64,000 nt of DNA from Curtobacterium sp. MCLR17_032 (GCF_003234795.2 NZ_CP126268.1:1178001-1242000), one strand, 5' to 3'. Shown: positions 1 through 8,584, counted from the stretch's first letter. Notes: a model not told the origin generated them from the letters alone. Numbers and translations are program-made.

Positions 1-2
1 AG

Positions 3-1589
3 CCCGTCGCGCACCCGCGGCGCCTGGCGAACTGGGAGCTCTTCGGTCCGCTCTTCAAGTCGTTCGAGTACGGCGCCGGCGGGGGAGCGGCCTCGATGCC
101 GCTGCCCGAGCCGACGACGCTGCAGACCCCGGCCGGTGCCTCGCTGATGAAGCACCAGGCGGAACTCGTCACCTCGGCAGCGCGGGGGCACCGCACCTTC
201 CTGCTCGCCGACGAGCCGGGCCTCGGCAAGACCGCGCAGTCGCTGATCGCCGCCGATGCTGCCAAGGCCTTCCCGCTGCTCGTCGTCGTGCCGAACGTCG
301 TCAAGACGAACTGGGCCCGTGAGGCCGAGCGCTGGGTCCCGAACCACCGCGCCACGGTCATCCACGGCGACGGCCAGGACCTCGACGGGTTCGCCGACAT
401 CATCATCGTGAACTACGAGATCCTGGACCGGCACGTCGGCTGGCTCGGGTCCTTCGGGTTCAAGGGCATGGTCGTCGACGAGGCGCACTTCATCAAGAAC
501 AAGGACTCGCAGCGGTCGAAGTTCGTGCTGCAGCTCGCCGAGAAGATCCGCGAGCGCACCGCGAACCCGCTGCTCATGGCACTGACCGGTACGCCGCTCA
601 TCAACTCGGTCGAGGACTTCCGCACGATCTGGGAGTTCCTCGGCTGGATCGACGACAAGAAGCCCCGCGCGCAGCTCATGAACGAGCTCGAGGAGATCGG
701 GCTGACCCCGGCCGACCAGGGCTTCTTCAGCGAGGCGCGGAAGGCCGTGATCGACCTCGGCATCGTCCGACGCCGCAAGGTCGACGTGGCCGCGGACATC
801 CCGGCACGTCGGATCGCCGACATCCCGGTCGAGCTCGACGGCGACGAGGGCCGCTCCATCCGCGACGCCGAGCGCGAGCTCACCGCGAAGCTCGTCAAGC
901 GCTACCACCAGGCGCTCGCCGCCCGCACCGGCCAGGCGCCGGTCGAGGGCATCGACGAGAAGCTCGTCCGCCAGGTCGCCCGCTGGGAGCTCGAGGACCA
1001 GGACGCCTCGTCCACCGGCGAGAACGTGTTCTCGATGGTGCGTCGCATCGGCCGTGCCAAGGCGCAGCTCGCGGCGGACTACGCGGCGCAGCTCGCCTCG
1101 AACGTCGGCAAGGTCGTGTTCTTCGCGAAGCACCTCGACGTGATGGACCAGGCGGAAGAGGTCTTCGCCCGCCGGCACCTGCGCACCGCGACGATCCGTG
1201 GCGACCAGACCCCGGCGCAGCGCACGGCCGAGATCGACTCGTTCGTGAACGACCCGGACGTCGCCGTCATCGTCTGCTCGCTGACCGCGGCCGGCGTCGG
1301 CCTGAACCTGCAGGTCGCCTCCAACGTCGTCCTCGCCGAACTGTCGTGGACGAGCGCCGAGCAGACGCAGGCGATCGACCGCGTGCACCGCATCGGTCAG
1401 GAGGAGCCCGTCACCGCGTGGCGCATCATCGCCGCGCAGACGATCGACACCAAGATCGCGGAGCTCATCGACTCGAAGGCCGGGCTGGCCGCACGCGCGC
1501 TCGACGGCTCGGACGAAGAGGTCGTCGACTCCGGCGACATCCAGCTCGACGCGATGGCGGCGCTGCTGCTCGACGCGCTGTCGCGGTAG
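3..1589 (+). CDS. SNF2-family DEAD/DEAH helicase, 5' truncated by window edge
   Basis: ATP-driven nucleic-acid translocase of the SNF2/RapA superfamily 2 type. The frame is open to the left edge, so the true start lies outside; numbering here is from the ATG at 96. Motif I DEPGLGKT is at residues 39-46, motif II DEAH at 128-131, motif III LTGTP near 165, and the C-terminal motif VI HRIGQ near 430, so both RecA-like lobes are present. The stretch before the first ATG reads as sensible protein, supporting a longer N-terminal domain. It is convergent with the mycoredoxin gene. No partner or restriction/defence subunit is visible downstream; the left neighbour is unseen, so chromatin-like remodelling, repair and defence roles remain open. 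Confidence 0.88.
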   Translation, partial: PVAHPRRLANWELFGPLFKSFEYGAGGGAASMPLPEPTTLQTPAGASLMKHQAELVTSAARGHRTFLLADEPGLGKTAQSLIAADAAKAFPLLVVVPNVVKTNWAREAERWVPNHRATVIHGDGQDLDGFADIIIVNYEILDRHVGWLGSFGFKGMVVDEAHFIKNKDSQRSKFVLQLAEKIRERTANPLLMALTGTPLINSVEDFRTIWEFLGWIDDKKPRAQLMNELEEIGLTPADQGFFSEARKAVIDLGIVRRRKVDVAADIPARRIADIPVELDGDEGRSIRDAERELTAKLVKRYHQALAARTGQAPVEGIDEKLVRQVARWELEDQDASSTGENVFSMVRRIGRAKAQLAADYAAQLASNVGKVVFFAKHLDVMDQAEEVFARRHLRTATIRGDQTPAQRTAEIDSFVNDPDVAVIVCSLTAAGVGLNLQVASNVVLAELSWTSAEQTQAIDRVHRIGQEEPVTAWRIIAAQTIDTKIAELIDSKAGLAARALDGSDEEVVDSGDIQLDAMAALLLDALSR

Positions 1590-1661
1590 CGCGCGGCGCG
1601 GCGCGGGCGCGTGCGCTGGCGCTGGCGCTGGCGCGGGCGCCCGGCTGGCGCCGTTCGGCTG

Positions 1662-1723
1662 CGCACAACAGGAACCCGCTCGAACCATGGGAGACCGTGG
1701 TTCGAGCGGGTTCCTGTTGTGCG
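1662..1723. terminator. 26-bp perfect inverted repeat between convergent genes
   Basis: Arms at 1662-1687 and 1698-1723 are perfectly complementary with a 10-nt loop. The arms are lower in G+C than the surroundings and start CGCACAACAGG. It lies between the convergent helicase and mycoredoxin genes and probably acts as a bidirectional terminator, although no T tract follows. It is longer than a usual intrinsic terminator. Confidence 0.6.
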
Positions 1724-1731
1724 GGTCCGGC

Positions 1732-1770
1732 TGGCGCCGGGGCCGCCGGGGCCGCCGGGGCCGCCGGGGT
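1732..1770. repeat. Short G-rich tandem repeat (GGGGCCGCC)
   Basis: About three to four copies of a 9-bp GGGGCCGCC unit lie just right of the hairpin and just 3' of the mycoredoxin gene. It is a simple-sequence tract, likely variable by slippage, with possible G-quadruplex potential on the plus strand. No coding role is apparent. Confidence 0.5.
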
Positions 1771-1793
1771 CGCGGGCGCCGCGGCGCAGCGGG

Positions 1794-2066
1794 TCAGACG
1801 CGGGACTGCACCTCGGCCAGGGACGGGTTCGTCGCCGTGCTGCCGTCCGGGAAGACCAGCGTCGGCACGGTCTGGTTGCCGCCGTTGACCTCGGCGACGA
1901 GTTCGGCCGTCCCGGGGGTGGTCTCGATGTCGACCTCGCGGAAGGGCACGCCCGCCTTGGTCATCTGGTTCTTCAGCCGGGCGCAGTAGCCGCACCAGGT
2001 GGTCGTGAACATGGTGACGCCGCCGGCCTCGGGCACGAACGCGTCACGGGTGATCGTCTCGCTCAT
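1794..2066 (-). CDS. mrx1: Mycoredoxin (glutaredoxin-like thiol oxidoreductase)
   Basis: A 90-residue thioredoxin-fold protein with active site WCGYC near residues 24-28, the CGYC form typical of actinobacterial mycoredoxin-1, and the cis-proline TVPTLVF motif near residue 68. Mycoredoxins reduce mycothiol mixed disulfides using mycothiol. The ATG at 2066 is preceded at 6 nt by TACCGT (complement of 2073-2078), a -10-like element consistent with a leaderless transcript. Its length is normal for the family. It is convergent with the helicase and divergent from padR, with a 68-bp shared upstream region. Confidence 0.9.
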   Translation of the reverse strand: MSETITRDAFVPEAGGVTMFTTTWCGYCARLKNQMTKAGVPFREVDIETTPGTAELVAEVNGGNQTVPTLVFPDGSTATNPSLAEVQSRV

Positions 2067-2112
2067 GTGCTCACGGTAACCCCGGATCCCGGGAGGCGCT
2101 TGACCGCCTAGT

Positions 2113-2134
2113 CCTACATAGGTAGGTTGATGAC
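2113..2134 (+). promoter_or_regulatory. padR promoter with CCTAC/GTAGG operator-like palindrome
   Basis: Inverted repeat CCTAC (2113-2117) and GTAGG (2122-2126) overlaps the hexamer TAGGTT (2123-2128), a TANNNT -10 ending 6 nt before the padR ATG. The overlap suggests autorepression by PadR of a leaderless transcript. The operator assignment is inferred; PadR proteins generally bind short palindromes at their own promoters. Confidence 0.5.
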
Positions 2135-2467
2135 ATGGAACCGTTGGTCCGCGTCACCGCACCCACGCTCGACGTCCTCGCCGCCCTCCTCGCCGCCGAG
2201 GGGCCGGCCTGGGGACTGCGGCTCATCAAGGAGCTCGGTCGCCCGTCCGGCACCGTCTACCCGATCCTCGAACGACTCGAGCGGCAGGGGTGGATCACCT
2301 CGGACTGGGACGACGACGCCGATCGGCCCGGCCCGCGTCGCCGCCTCTACGAGTTCACCGCCGACGGGCAGCGGGCCGCGACCGACCTGGTCGCCGCCCG
2401 ACGCGCGGCCGAGGCCAACGCCTCCCGTCCCGCCACCCGTCCGAGCACCCGGCCGGTGACCTCGTGA
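2135..2467 (+). CDS. PadR-family transcriptional regulator
   Basis: A 110-residue winged-helix regulator. The GTVYPILERLERQGWI helix (about residues 39-54) is the hallmark PadR recognition region, followed by the wing and the RRLYEFTADG segment. The C-terminus is short and Arg/Ala/Thr-rich, so dimerisation would rely on a minimal helix. The ATG lies just after a -10-like TAGGTT. The stop overlaps the GTG of the next gene (GTGA), and that gene overlaps the third, forming a coupled three-gene operon. It most likely represses this operon; the inducing signal is unknown. Confidence 0.88.
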   Translation: MEPLVRVTAPTLDVLAALLAAEGPAWGLRLIKELGRPSGTVYPILERLERQGWITSDWDDDADRPGPRRRLYEFTADGQRAATDLVAARRAAEANASRPATRPSTRPVTS

Positions 2468-3294
2468 GCGCCCTCAGCCGTGTCCTCGTCGACACCGCGG
2501 TCGCCGTCTCGCCGGCCGAACACCGGACGGTCCGCCGCGAGCAGTGGCACGCCGACCTCCGCGACGCGGCCGAGCTGGGGCTCTCGCCGACCGCCCTGGC
2601 CTTCGGCGCCCTGACCACCGCACTGTTCCACCGCCGAGGGGCTCGGCGCACCACCTGGGGAGACACCATGACCACCACACCGTTCGCCGCACCCGCGGCA
2701 CCGCACACCATCCGGACCGTCCCGCTGCTGGTCACGGTGGCCGTCCTGTCCGTCCTGATGGCGGGACCGTGGCTGATCCTGCAGCCCAACTCCGGGTACG
2801 AGAGCGCCGTCGACCGCATGATCGGCGTCGGCGGTGTCTGGCTGCTGCTCGACCTGGTGCCCGGTGCTGCGATCAGCGCGGCGATCCTGCTCCTGCCCGA
2901 CGCCGCTGCCCGCCGTCGGCGCCTCGGTGCGGTCCTCGTCGCCGCCGCAGCCGTCGGGGCGGTCGTCGCGCCGTTCGTCGGACCGCCGTCCGGGTGGCCG
3001 GTGAGCATCCTGCCGACGGTCGTGCCGCTCCTCGTGGCACTCGCCGGCTGGCTCGTCGCCATCGACGCTCCGGGCCGTGCCTGGCTGCTCGTGCTGCTCC
3101 CGCTCGGAGCGGCCGCCGTGGACGCGGCCGGGGTGCTCTGGCCGCTCGTCCCCGCCCGACTCGTCCCGTGCCTCCTGGCCCTGCCGGCGCTCTCCGTCGT
3201 CGTCGCCGGACTGCTCGCCTGGACGACCTCGCCCCTCCGCCGGCGCACCCGTGGCGAGGACCACGCCCCCACCCTGGTAGACAAGACCGTGTGA
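2464..3294 (+). CDS. PadR-linked polytopic membrane protein
   Basis: 276 residues from a GTG that overlaps the padR stop by 4 bp. The N-terminal 75 residues are soluble, with a charged helix resembling the cytosolic segment often found beside PadR genes. Roughly six hydrophobic segments follow, starting at PLLVTVAVLSVLMAGPW, and the C-terminus is short and basic. No catalytic or transporter signature is recognised. The overlap with PadR upstream and with the CYTH-CHAD gene downstream suggests shared expression, and the protein may sense or act on the envelope. Function unknown. Confidence 0.72.
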   Translation: MSALSRVLVDTAVAVSPAEHRTVRREQWHADLRDAAELGLSPTALAFGALTTALFHRRGARRTTWGDTMTTTPFAAPAAPHTIRTVPLLVTVAVLSVLMAGPWLILQPNSGYESAVDRMIGVGGVWLLLDLVPGAAISAAILLLPDAAARRRRLGAVLVAAAAVGAVVAPFVGPPSGWPVSILPTVVPLLVALAGWLVAIDAPGRAWLLVLLPLGAAAVDAAGVLWPLVPARLVPCLLALPALSVVVAGLLAWTTSPLRRRTRGEDHAPTLVDKTV

Positions 3295-4805
3295 GCGACA
3301 CGCACCTCGAGATCGAGCGCACCTACGACCTGTCCGCCGACGCCGCACTGCCCGACCTGGTCGGCGTCGGTGGCATCATGCAGACCGACACCCAGGAGCC
3401 GTTCGAGCTCGACGCCACCTACTGGGACACCCAGCGGTACGACCTGGTCGCCGCCCACGTCACCGTCCGTCGGCGCACCGGCGGACACGACGCCGGCTGG
3501 CACATCAAGCGCGCCGAGTCCGACACCGTCCGCCACGAAGAGCACTTCCCGCTCACCGAGGACCCGGACACCGTGCCCGTCGAGGTCCTCGCCGCACTCT
3601 TCACCGAACGGCGTGGCCGCGGACTGCGCCCCGTCGTCCGGATCACCACCACCCGCACCGTCACCCGCCTGCTCGACGAGGACGGTGACCAGGTCGGCGA
3701 ACTCGCCGACGACCAGGTCGTCGCCGAACGCCTCGACGACGACGCGCCGGACCACCCGACCACGTGGCGGGAGGTCGAGGTCGAAGCCGTCGAGGGCGTC
3801 GACCCGCAGATCGCGCACGAGCTCTTCGCCGCCCTGGACGGTCGGTTCGCCGCCGTCGGCGCCGGCCCCGCCGCAGTCGCGTCCAAGCTGGCACGTGGGC
3901 TGGCGGGGGCACCGGCACCGCGCCTCCAGACCGAGGAGAAGCCGCACAAGGGCACCGCGGCCCGCGCACTCACCAAGCGGTTGCGGAAACTGCGGGGCAC
4001 GCTGCTCCGCCTGGAGGCCGGACTCCGGTCCGGCGCTCCGACCGACCTGTCCGAGGTGGCTGAGACCGCCCTCGGCATCGCCGCGGTCCTCGGCTCGTAC
4101 CGGCCGGCGTTCGCCGACGGCGACGAGATGGACCGCGCCGCCGCTGCGGCCGATGCGCTCGCGGCCGTCACGGCACGAGCCGCCCTGGCGGAGTACCTCG
4201 TCGACCGGTTGCCGCGAGCCTCCAGCCCGGCGCAGGAAGCACTCATCGACTCGATCACCCGCGAGCGGATCCTGGCCTCCACGCGCCAGCGCCGCGACGA
4301 CGCCACCCGCGAGGTCCTGCTGTCCCTGCACGAGGAGTCGTTCCTCGAACTGCTCGACGCCCTCGACGACGCCGTCGAACGCCCCCAGCCGACCGAGTGG
4401 GCACTCCGCGACCCGAAGCGCGTCGCCCAGGACGTCTCGGCGATCGAGAAGCCGCGCGTCCGCGACCTCGTCCGTGCAGCGGTCGGAGACGACCCCGCCG
4501 ATGAGGCCGGTGACCGCGAGGCCACCCAGCGCGCCTGGCACGCCACGCTCCGGGCCCGGATGGCGATGGACGTCCTCGGCGACGACGCGTTCCCGCACGC
4601 GCTCTGGAAGCGGATCGGCACCGCGGCCGACGTGCTGACCGAGCGGGTCCGGTCGCTCCACGCGCTCGAGCAGCTCCGCGTGCAGGCCGGCATCGCCGAG
4701 CGCGCGGGTGAGGGCACGTTCGGGTACGGCGTCCTGGCCGGCGACCGGGTCCGCGTGGCCGAGGAGTCCTACGACGAGGCGGTGCACGCGCTCAACCGCG
4801 TGTGA
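3291..4805 (+). CDS. CYTH-CHAD domain protein
   Basis: 504 residues from a GTG overlapping the upstream stop by 4 bp. The N-terminal half is a CYTH/triphosphate-tunnel domain: EIERTY at residues 6-11, the later basic strand TVRRRTGG and WHIKR, then alternating acidic strands. The C-terminal half (about residue 220 on) is an alpha-helical CHAD domain rich in Arg, Lys and His, including KRLRKLRGTLLRLEAGLRS. CHAD domains bind inorganic polyphosphate, and CYTH domains hydrolyse triphosphate substrates. The usual ExExK signature reads ExExT here, so catalysis may be altered. It is the last gene of a PadR-controlled operon; a polyphosphate-related role is inferred. Confidence 0.85.
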   Translation: MSDTHLEIERTYDLSADAALPDLVGVGGIMQTDTQEPFELDATYWDTQRYDLVAAHVTVRRRTGGHDAGWHIKRAESDTVRHEEHFPLTEDPDTVPVEVLAALFTERRGRGLRPVVRITTTRTVTRLLDEDGDQVGELADDQVVAERLDDDAPDHPTTWREVEVEAVEGVDPQIAHELFAALDGRFAAVGAGPAAVASKLARGLAGAPAPRLQTEEKPHKGTAARALTKRLRKLRGTLLRLEAGLRSGAPTDLSEVAETALGIAAVLGSYRPAFADGDEMDRAAAAADALAAVTARAALAEYLVDRLPRASSPAQEALIDSITRERILASTRQRRDDATREVLLSLHEESFLELLDALDDAVERPQPTEWALRDPKRVAQDVSAIEKPRVRDLVRAAVGDDPADEAGDREATQRAWHATLRARMAMDVLGDDAFPHALWKRIGTAADVLTERVRSLHALEQLRVQAGIAERAGEGTFGYGVLAGDRVRVAEESYDEAVHALNRV

Positions 4806-4819
4806 CGCACGGTCCGTCC

Positions 4820-4870
4820 GCACACGACGACGGCGCGCACCTGAGCAGGGTGCGCGCCGTCGTCGTGTGC
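4820..4870. terminator. 22-bp stem terminator, convergent genes
   Basis: Arms 4820-4841 and 4849-4870 are perfectly complementary around a 7-nt loop. It lies 14 bp after the CYTH-CHAD stop and faces the oligopeptidase B gene, so it probably terminates both transcripts. Confidence 0.75.
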
Positions 4871-4888
4871 CCGGGCCGCAGGGCTACG

Positions 4889-4944
4889 GGGCTGCGGTGC
4901 CGTGGGGCTGCGGTGCCGTGGGGCTGCGGTGCCGTGGGGCTGCC
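4889..4944. repeat. 16-bp tandem repeat, three copies plus partial
   Basis: Unit GGGCTGCGGTGCCGTG repeats at 4889-4904, 4905-4920 and 4921-4936, with a partial fourth copy. It ends at the 3' end of the oligopeptidase gene. Identical copies suggest recent slippage, so it is a candidate variable-number repeat. Confidence 0.75.
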
Positions 4945-4946
4945 GG

Positions 4947-7166
4947 TCAGCCCGCCGCGATCGGGTCCGCGCTCGCCGCCGCGGGGGAGACGTCGGCCAG
5001 GCCGAGCACGTCGAGCAGCCAGGCCAGCTCAGACGCACGCTCCTTCCACGAGTCGTACCGACCGCTGACGCCACCGTGTCCGGCGGACATCTCGGTCTTC
5101 AGGAGCACCGGCGCACCGACCTCCCGCAGCTTCGCGGTCCACTTCGCCGGCTCGACGTACAGCACGCGGGTGTCGTTGATCGAGGTCACGGCGAGGATGC
5201 GCGGGTACTGCACGTCGTCGCGGACGTTCTCGTACGGGGTGTACTCGCTCATGTACCGGTAGACCTCGGGGTCGTGCAGCGGGTCGCCCCACTCGTCCCA
5301 CTCGATGACGGTCAGCGGCAGGTCCGGGTCGAGGATGCTCGTCAGTGCGTCGACGAACGGCACCGCGGCCAGGATGCCCGCGAAGCGCTCGGGCGCCAGG
5401 TTCGCGACGGCGCCCATCAACAGACCGCCGGCGCTGCCGCCCTCGGCCACGAGACGCTCGGGTGTCGTCCGGCCGCTGTCGATGAGGTGCTCGGCGACGG
5501 CGACGAAGTCGGTGAACGTGTTCTTCTTCGTCAGGGTCTTGCCGTCCTCGTACCAGTGACGGCCCAGTTCGCCACCACCGCGGACGTGGGCGACGGCGAA
5601 GACGACACCGCGGTCGAGCATCGACAGACGCATCACGCTGAAGCCCGGGTCGATCGAGTGCTCGTACGAGCCGTACCCGTACAGGTGCAGCGGGGCCGGG
5701 GCGTCCGCGTCGACGGCGTCACGGCGCCACACGAGGGAGATCGGGATCCGTGTGCCGTCGGACGCCGTCGCCCAGTCGCGCTCCTGCACGTAGTCGGCCG
5801 GGTCGTAGCCGCCCAGTACCGGCTGCCGCTTGAGCACCGTGACCGCACCGGTCGCCAGGTCCAGGTCGCTCACCTCGGACGGGGTCACGAAGGACGTGTA
5901 GCCCAGCCGGAGCGTCGGCTGGTCCCACTCGGGGTTGCCGCCGAGCCCGGCCGAGAACAGTGCCTCGTCGAAGGGGACCTCGTGGGCGTCGCCGTAGCCG
6001 TCGCCCACGATCGGGATGATCGCGATCCGGGGGAGTGCCTCGGACCGGTACTCGAGCGCCAGGTGCCCGGCGAAGGCGTCCACCGACTCGATGCGTCGTT
6101 CGGGGTGGTGCGGGACGACGACACGGCGGTCGGACTCGGACGTCGGGTCGTCGGCGGGGACGTCCACCAGCTCGAAGTTCTCGGCGCCGTCGTTGTGCAG
6201 GACGAGCAGCCGGTCGCTGCCGCCGACGATGGCGTGTTCGATCTCGTACTCGACGCCGTCGCGACGGGGCCACACGACGCGGAACTCACCGGTCGGGTCG
6301 GACGCGTCGAGGACGAGCGCCTCGGAGGTGATCTTCGACCCGAGCGCGATGACGATGTACTGCGACGAGCGGGTCACACCCACGCCGACCCAGTAGCGGT
6401 CGTCGGGCTCCTCGAACACCACGACGTCGGCGTCCGCCGAGGTGCCGACGGTGTGGCGCCAGATGCGGTCCGGACGCCAGGAGTCGTCGACGGTCGGGTA
6501 GAACACGTAGCGGCCCGAGGGGTCGAACGTGGCGCCGGCCCCGGTGTTCGGGATCGTGTCGCCGAGGTCCTGCCCGGTCTCGAGGTCACGGACGGCCAGG
6601 GTGTAGCGCTCGTCGCCCTCGACGTCGACGCCGTAGACCAGCCGACGACCGTCGTCGCTGATGTCGTAGGTGCCGAGCGAGAAGAAGTCGTACCCCTCGG
6701 CCAGGGCGTTGCCGTCCAGGACGACCTCTTCGCCGGGCAGGGTGCCGGCGCTCGCCGATCCCGGAGCCCCCGCCCCGGCGGTGTCCGATCCCGCAGTGTC
6801 CGCCTCGAGCGACGGCGGGGTCCAGTCGTCCGGCCCGCTGATCGGGGCGCGGCACTGCACGCCGTACTGGCTGCCCTCGCTGGTCCGGGTGAAGTACCAC
6901 CACTGGCCCATGCGCACGGGGACCGAGAGGTCGGTCTCCTGCACGCGGGTCTTGACCTCGTCGAAGAGCCGCTCACGGAGGGCGCCGAGGTGCTCGGTCT
7001 GCGTCTCGGTGTACCGGTTCTCGGCTTCGAGGTACGCGATGGTGTCCGGGGACTCCTTGTCGCGCAGCCACTCGTAGTCGTCGACGAAGTCGATGCCGTG
7101 GTGGGTCCGCGTACGAGGCCGCTTGGCGGCGGTCGGCGGGGTGGTCACGTCGTGCTCGCTGGTCAC
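4947..7166 (-). CDS. ptrB: Oligopeptidase B (prolyl oligopeptidase family, S9A)
   Basis: 739 residues. The N-terminal beta-propeller includes HHGIDFVDDYEWLRDKE near residue 22. The C-terminal alpha/beta-hydrolase domain has nucleophile Ser in GGSAGG near residue 575, Asp in NDTRVLY near 665 and His in SAGHGG near 697. The family cleaves small peptides, usually after basic residues, in the cytosol. The start is a GTG with TAGGGT 6 nt upstream (complement of 7173-7178), consistent with a leaderless mRNA. A Gly/Ala/Ser-rich insert near residues 120-145 is a local low-complexity expansion. It is tandem with the upstream Fic gene, 9 bp away. Confidence 0.92.
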   Translation of the reverse strand: MTSEHDVTTPPTAAKRPRTRTHHGIDFVDDYEWLRDKESPDTIAYLEAENRYTETQTEHLGALRERLFDEVKTRVQETDLSVPVRMGQWWYFTRTSEGSQYGVQCRAPISGPDDWTPPSLEADTAGSDTAGAGAPGSASAGTLPGEEVVLDGNALAEGYDFFSLGTYDISDDGRRLVYGVDVEGDERYTLAVRDLETGQDLGDTIPNTGAGATFDPSGRYVFYPTVDDSWRPDRIWRHTVGTSADADVVVFEEPDDRYWVGVGVTRSSQYIVIALGSKITSEALVLDASDPTGEFRVVWPRRDGVEYEIEHAIVGGSDRLLVLHNDGAENFELVDVPADDPTSESDRRVVVPHHPERRIESVDAFAGHLALEYRSEALPRIAIIPIVGDGYGDAHEVPFDEALFSAGLGGNPEWDQPTLRLGYTSFVTPSEVSDLDLATGAVTVLKRQPVLGGYDPADYVQERDWATASDGTRIPISLVWRRDAVDADAPAPLHLYGYGSYEHSIDPGFSVMRLSMLDRGVVFAVAHVRGGGELGRHWYEDGKTLTKKNTFTDFVAVAEHLIDSGRTTPERLVAEGGSAGGLLMGAVANLAPERFAGILAAVPFVDALTSILDPDLPLTVIEWDEWGDPLHDPEVYRYMSEYTPYENVRDDVQYPRILAVTSINDTRVLYVEPAKWTAKLREVGAPVLLKTEMSAGHGGVSGRYDSWKERASELAWLLDVLGLADVSPAAASADPIAAG

Positions 7167-7175
7167 CGGCCCACC

Positions 7176-8465
7176 CTATGCGCTCAGGATGGAGGCCCGA
7201 CCCGGCTCCGGGGCAGCGGCTGCCGGTCCGGCCTGCCCCGGTACGGCCCGCCCCGGTGTCGGCACTGCCGCCGCCCGGATGCGCTCAGCCAGCGCATCGA
7301 GCTCCGCCAGCACGTCCGACGCCACCCACGCCCGGTCGTGTCGTCGCTCGGTCACCGGGCGCAGCACACCCGCGTCGACCAGCTCGTCGATCACGGCGTC
7401 CGTCCACGGCAGGTCCGGCGGCAGCGCAGCGGTGATCGCCGCTTCGGTCAGCACCGGGTCGGCGAGCAGGACGCGCAGCACCGTCGAGTCGTGTGCCACC
7501 CGATCCCCGAGACCCGCCGGGTGCACCGCGGCACGGTCCTGCTCGAGCTCGTCCAGCCGGAGGGCCGCGTACTCAACCTCGTCGCACACGGTGCCGATCG
7601 CCGCGGCGACCAGGCGCACCACGCCGTCGACGTGCCCGTCCCGGTAGCGGACGAGTTCGGCGAAGTACCCCGCCCGGTCCGCCACGAGCGCCGCCGCGAC
7701 CGGGACCACGAGCGAGGAGGTCAGTCCGCGCCGGCGGAGCACCGCGTTGACCAACGCCCGGCCGACCCGCCCGTTGCCGTCGGTGAACGGGTGCACCGAC
7801 TCGAACTGGGCGTGGGCGATCGCCGCCTGCACGACCGGGTCGAGGTCGTCTCGCTCCAGGAACGCGAACAGGTCGTCCATGGCGTCGGGGACGTCGTCGG
7901 CCGGTGGCGGGACGTACGCGGCGTCCCGCGGTGACGCGCCGCCACCGATCCAGTTCTGCACCTGCCGCCAGCGCCCGGCCACCGGACCGTCGACCGGGTC
8001 GTCCCGCATGAGCACCGCGTGCGCGTCGAGCACCGAGCGCTCGGTGATGCCGACCTGCCCGGCGTCGTCGATCATCGCCCGCAGGGCCGCGGTCGCGCCG
8101 ACCATCGCGGTGGCGCTGCCGTTCGCGCGGATGCCGACCAGGGCGCGGGCGTAGTCGTCGAGCGTCGCGTGCTCGTCCTCGATCCGGGAGGACGAGACGG
8201 CCTCGGTCCGGGCGAGCAGCAGGTCGAACGTCGCGGTGCGGTCGCCCAGACGTCGGTCGAGGTCGGCGAGCCGCTCGGCGACCCGCGACACCAGATCGGC
8301 GGTGCCCGATGACGGGGTCCAGGTGCGGTCCGCGATCCGCGGCGGCAGGGAGCAGCGGACCGAGTGGACCATCCGGTCGGCTCGTGGCGGCCGCCCGCTG
8401 CTCCGCCACGGTCGGGTCGTCGTCCGGTGCGCAGGCCAGCCGGGCCGGGTGTCGTCAAGGTGCAT
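7176..8465 (-). CDS. Fic-domain protein (putative AMP transferase)
   Basis: 429 residues with the core motif HPFTDGNGRVGRA near residues 223-235, the HPFx(D/E)GNGRxxR loop used to transfer AMP from ATP to target hydroxyls. An inhibitory-type segment SSRIEDEHATL lies N-terminal (about residues 92-102), resembling the (S/T)xxxE(G/N) helix region of class II Fic proteins. Helical winged-type sequence follows the Fic core (TEAAITAALPP onward). The ATG at 8465 is chosen because GGAGG lies 5 nt upstream; the ATG at 8372 is an alternative giving 398 residues without the Arg-rich leader. No antitoxin gene is adjacent. Its targets are unknown. Confidence 0.88.
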   Translation of the reverse strand: MHLDDTRPGWPAHRTTTRPWRSSGRPPRADRMVHSVRCSLPPRIADRTWTPSSGTADLVSRVAERLADLDRRLGDRTATFDLLLARTEAVSSSRIEDEHATLDDYARALVGIRANGSATAMVGATAALRAMIDDAGQVGITERSVLDAHAVLMRDDPVDGPVAGRWRQVQNWIGGGASPRDAAYVPPPADDVPDAMDDLFAFLERDDLDPVVQAAIAHAQFESVHPFTDGNGRVGRALVNAVLRRRGLTSSLVVPVAAALVADRAGYFAELVRYRDGHVDGVVRLVAAAIGTVCDEVEYAALRLDELEQDRAAVHPAGLGDRVAHDSTVLRVLLADPVLTEAAITAALPPDLPWTDAVIDELVDAGVLRPVTERRHDRAWVASDVLAELDALAERIRAAAVPTPGRAVPGQAGPAAAAPEPGRASILSA

Positions 8466-8584
8466 CGTGCCTCCGCTCGTCGGGTCCGACAGAAGGTACC
8501 GACCACCGAGCGGGCAGCACCAAGAACCTGTATTCCGTACACGAACTCCGTGGCGTCCGGCGACGGCATCGGTACCGTTGTGGG

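Noticed and set aside
1698..1712. GGTTCGA, resembling a tRNA T-loop
   Set aside because: It is part of a simple perfect hairpin; no cloverleaf, acceptor stem or anticodon arm can be drawn around it.
2355..4823. An 822-codon minus-strand open frame opposite the PadR operon
   Set aside because: Antisense shadow of three coupled genes with recognisable PadR, membrane and CYTH-CHAD features.
4902..7934. A 1010-codon plus-strand open frame opposite ptrB and the Fic gene
   Set aside because: It is the antisense shadow of two well-supported genes, with His/Arg/Val-rich low-complexity translation typical of high-GC antisense frames.
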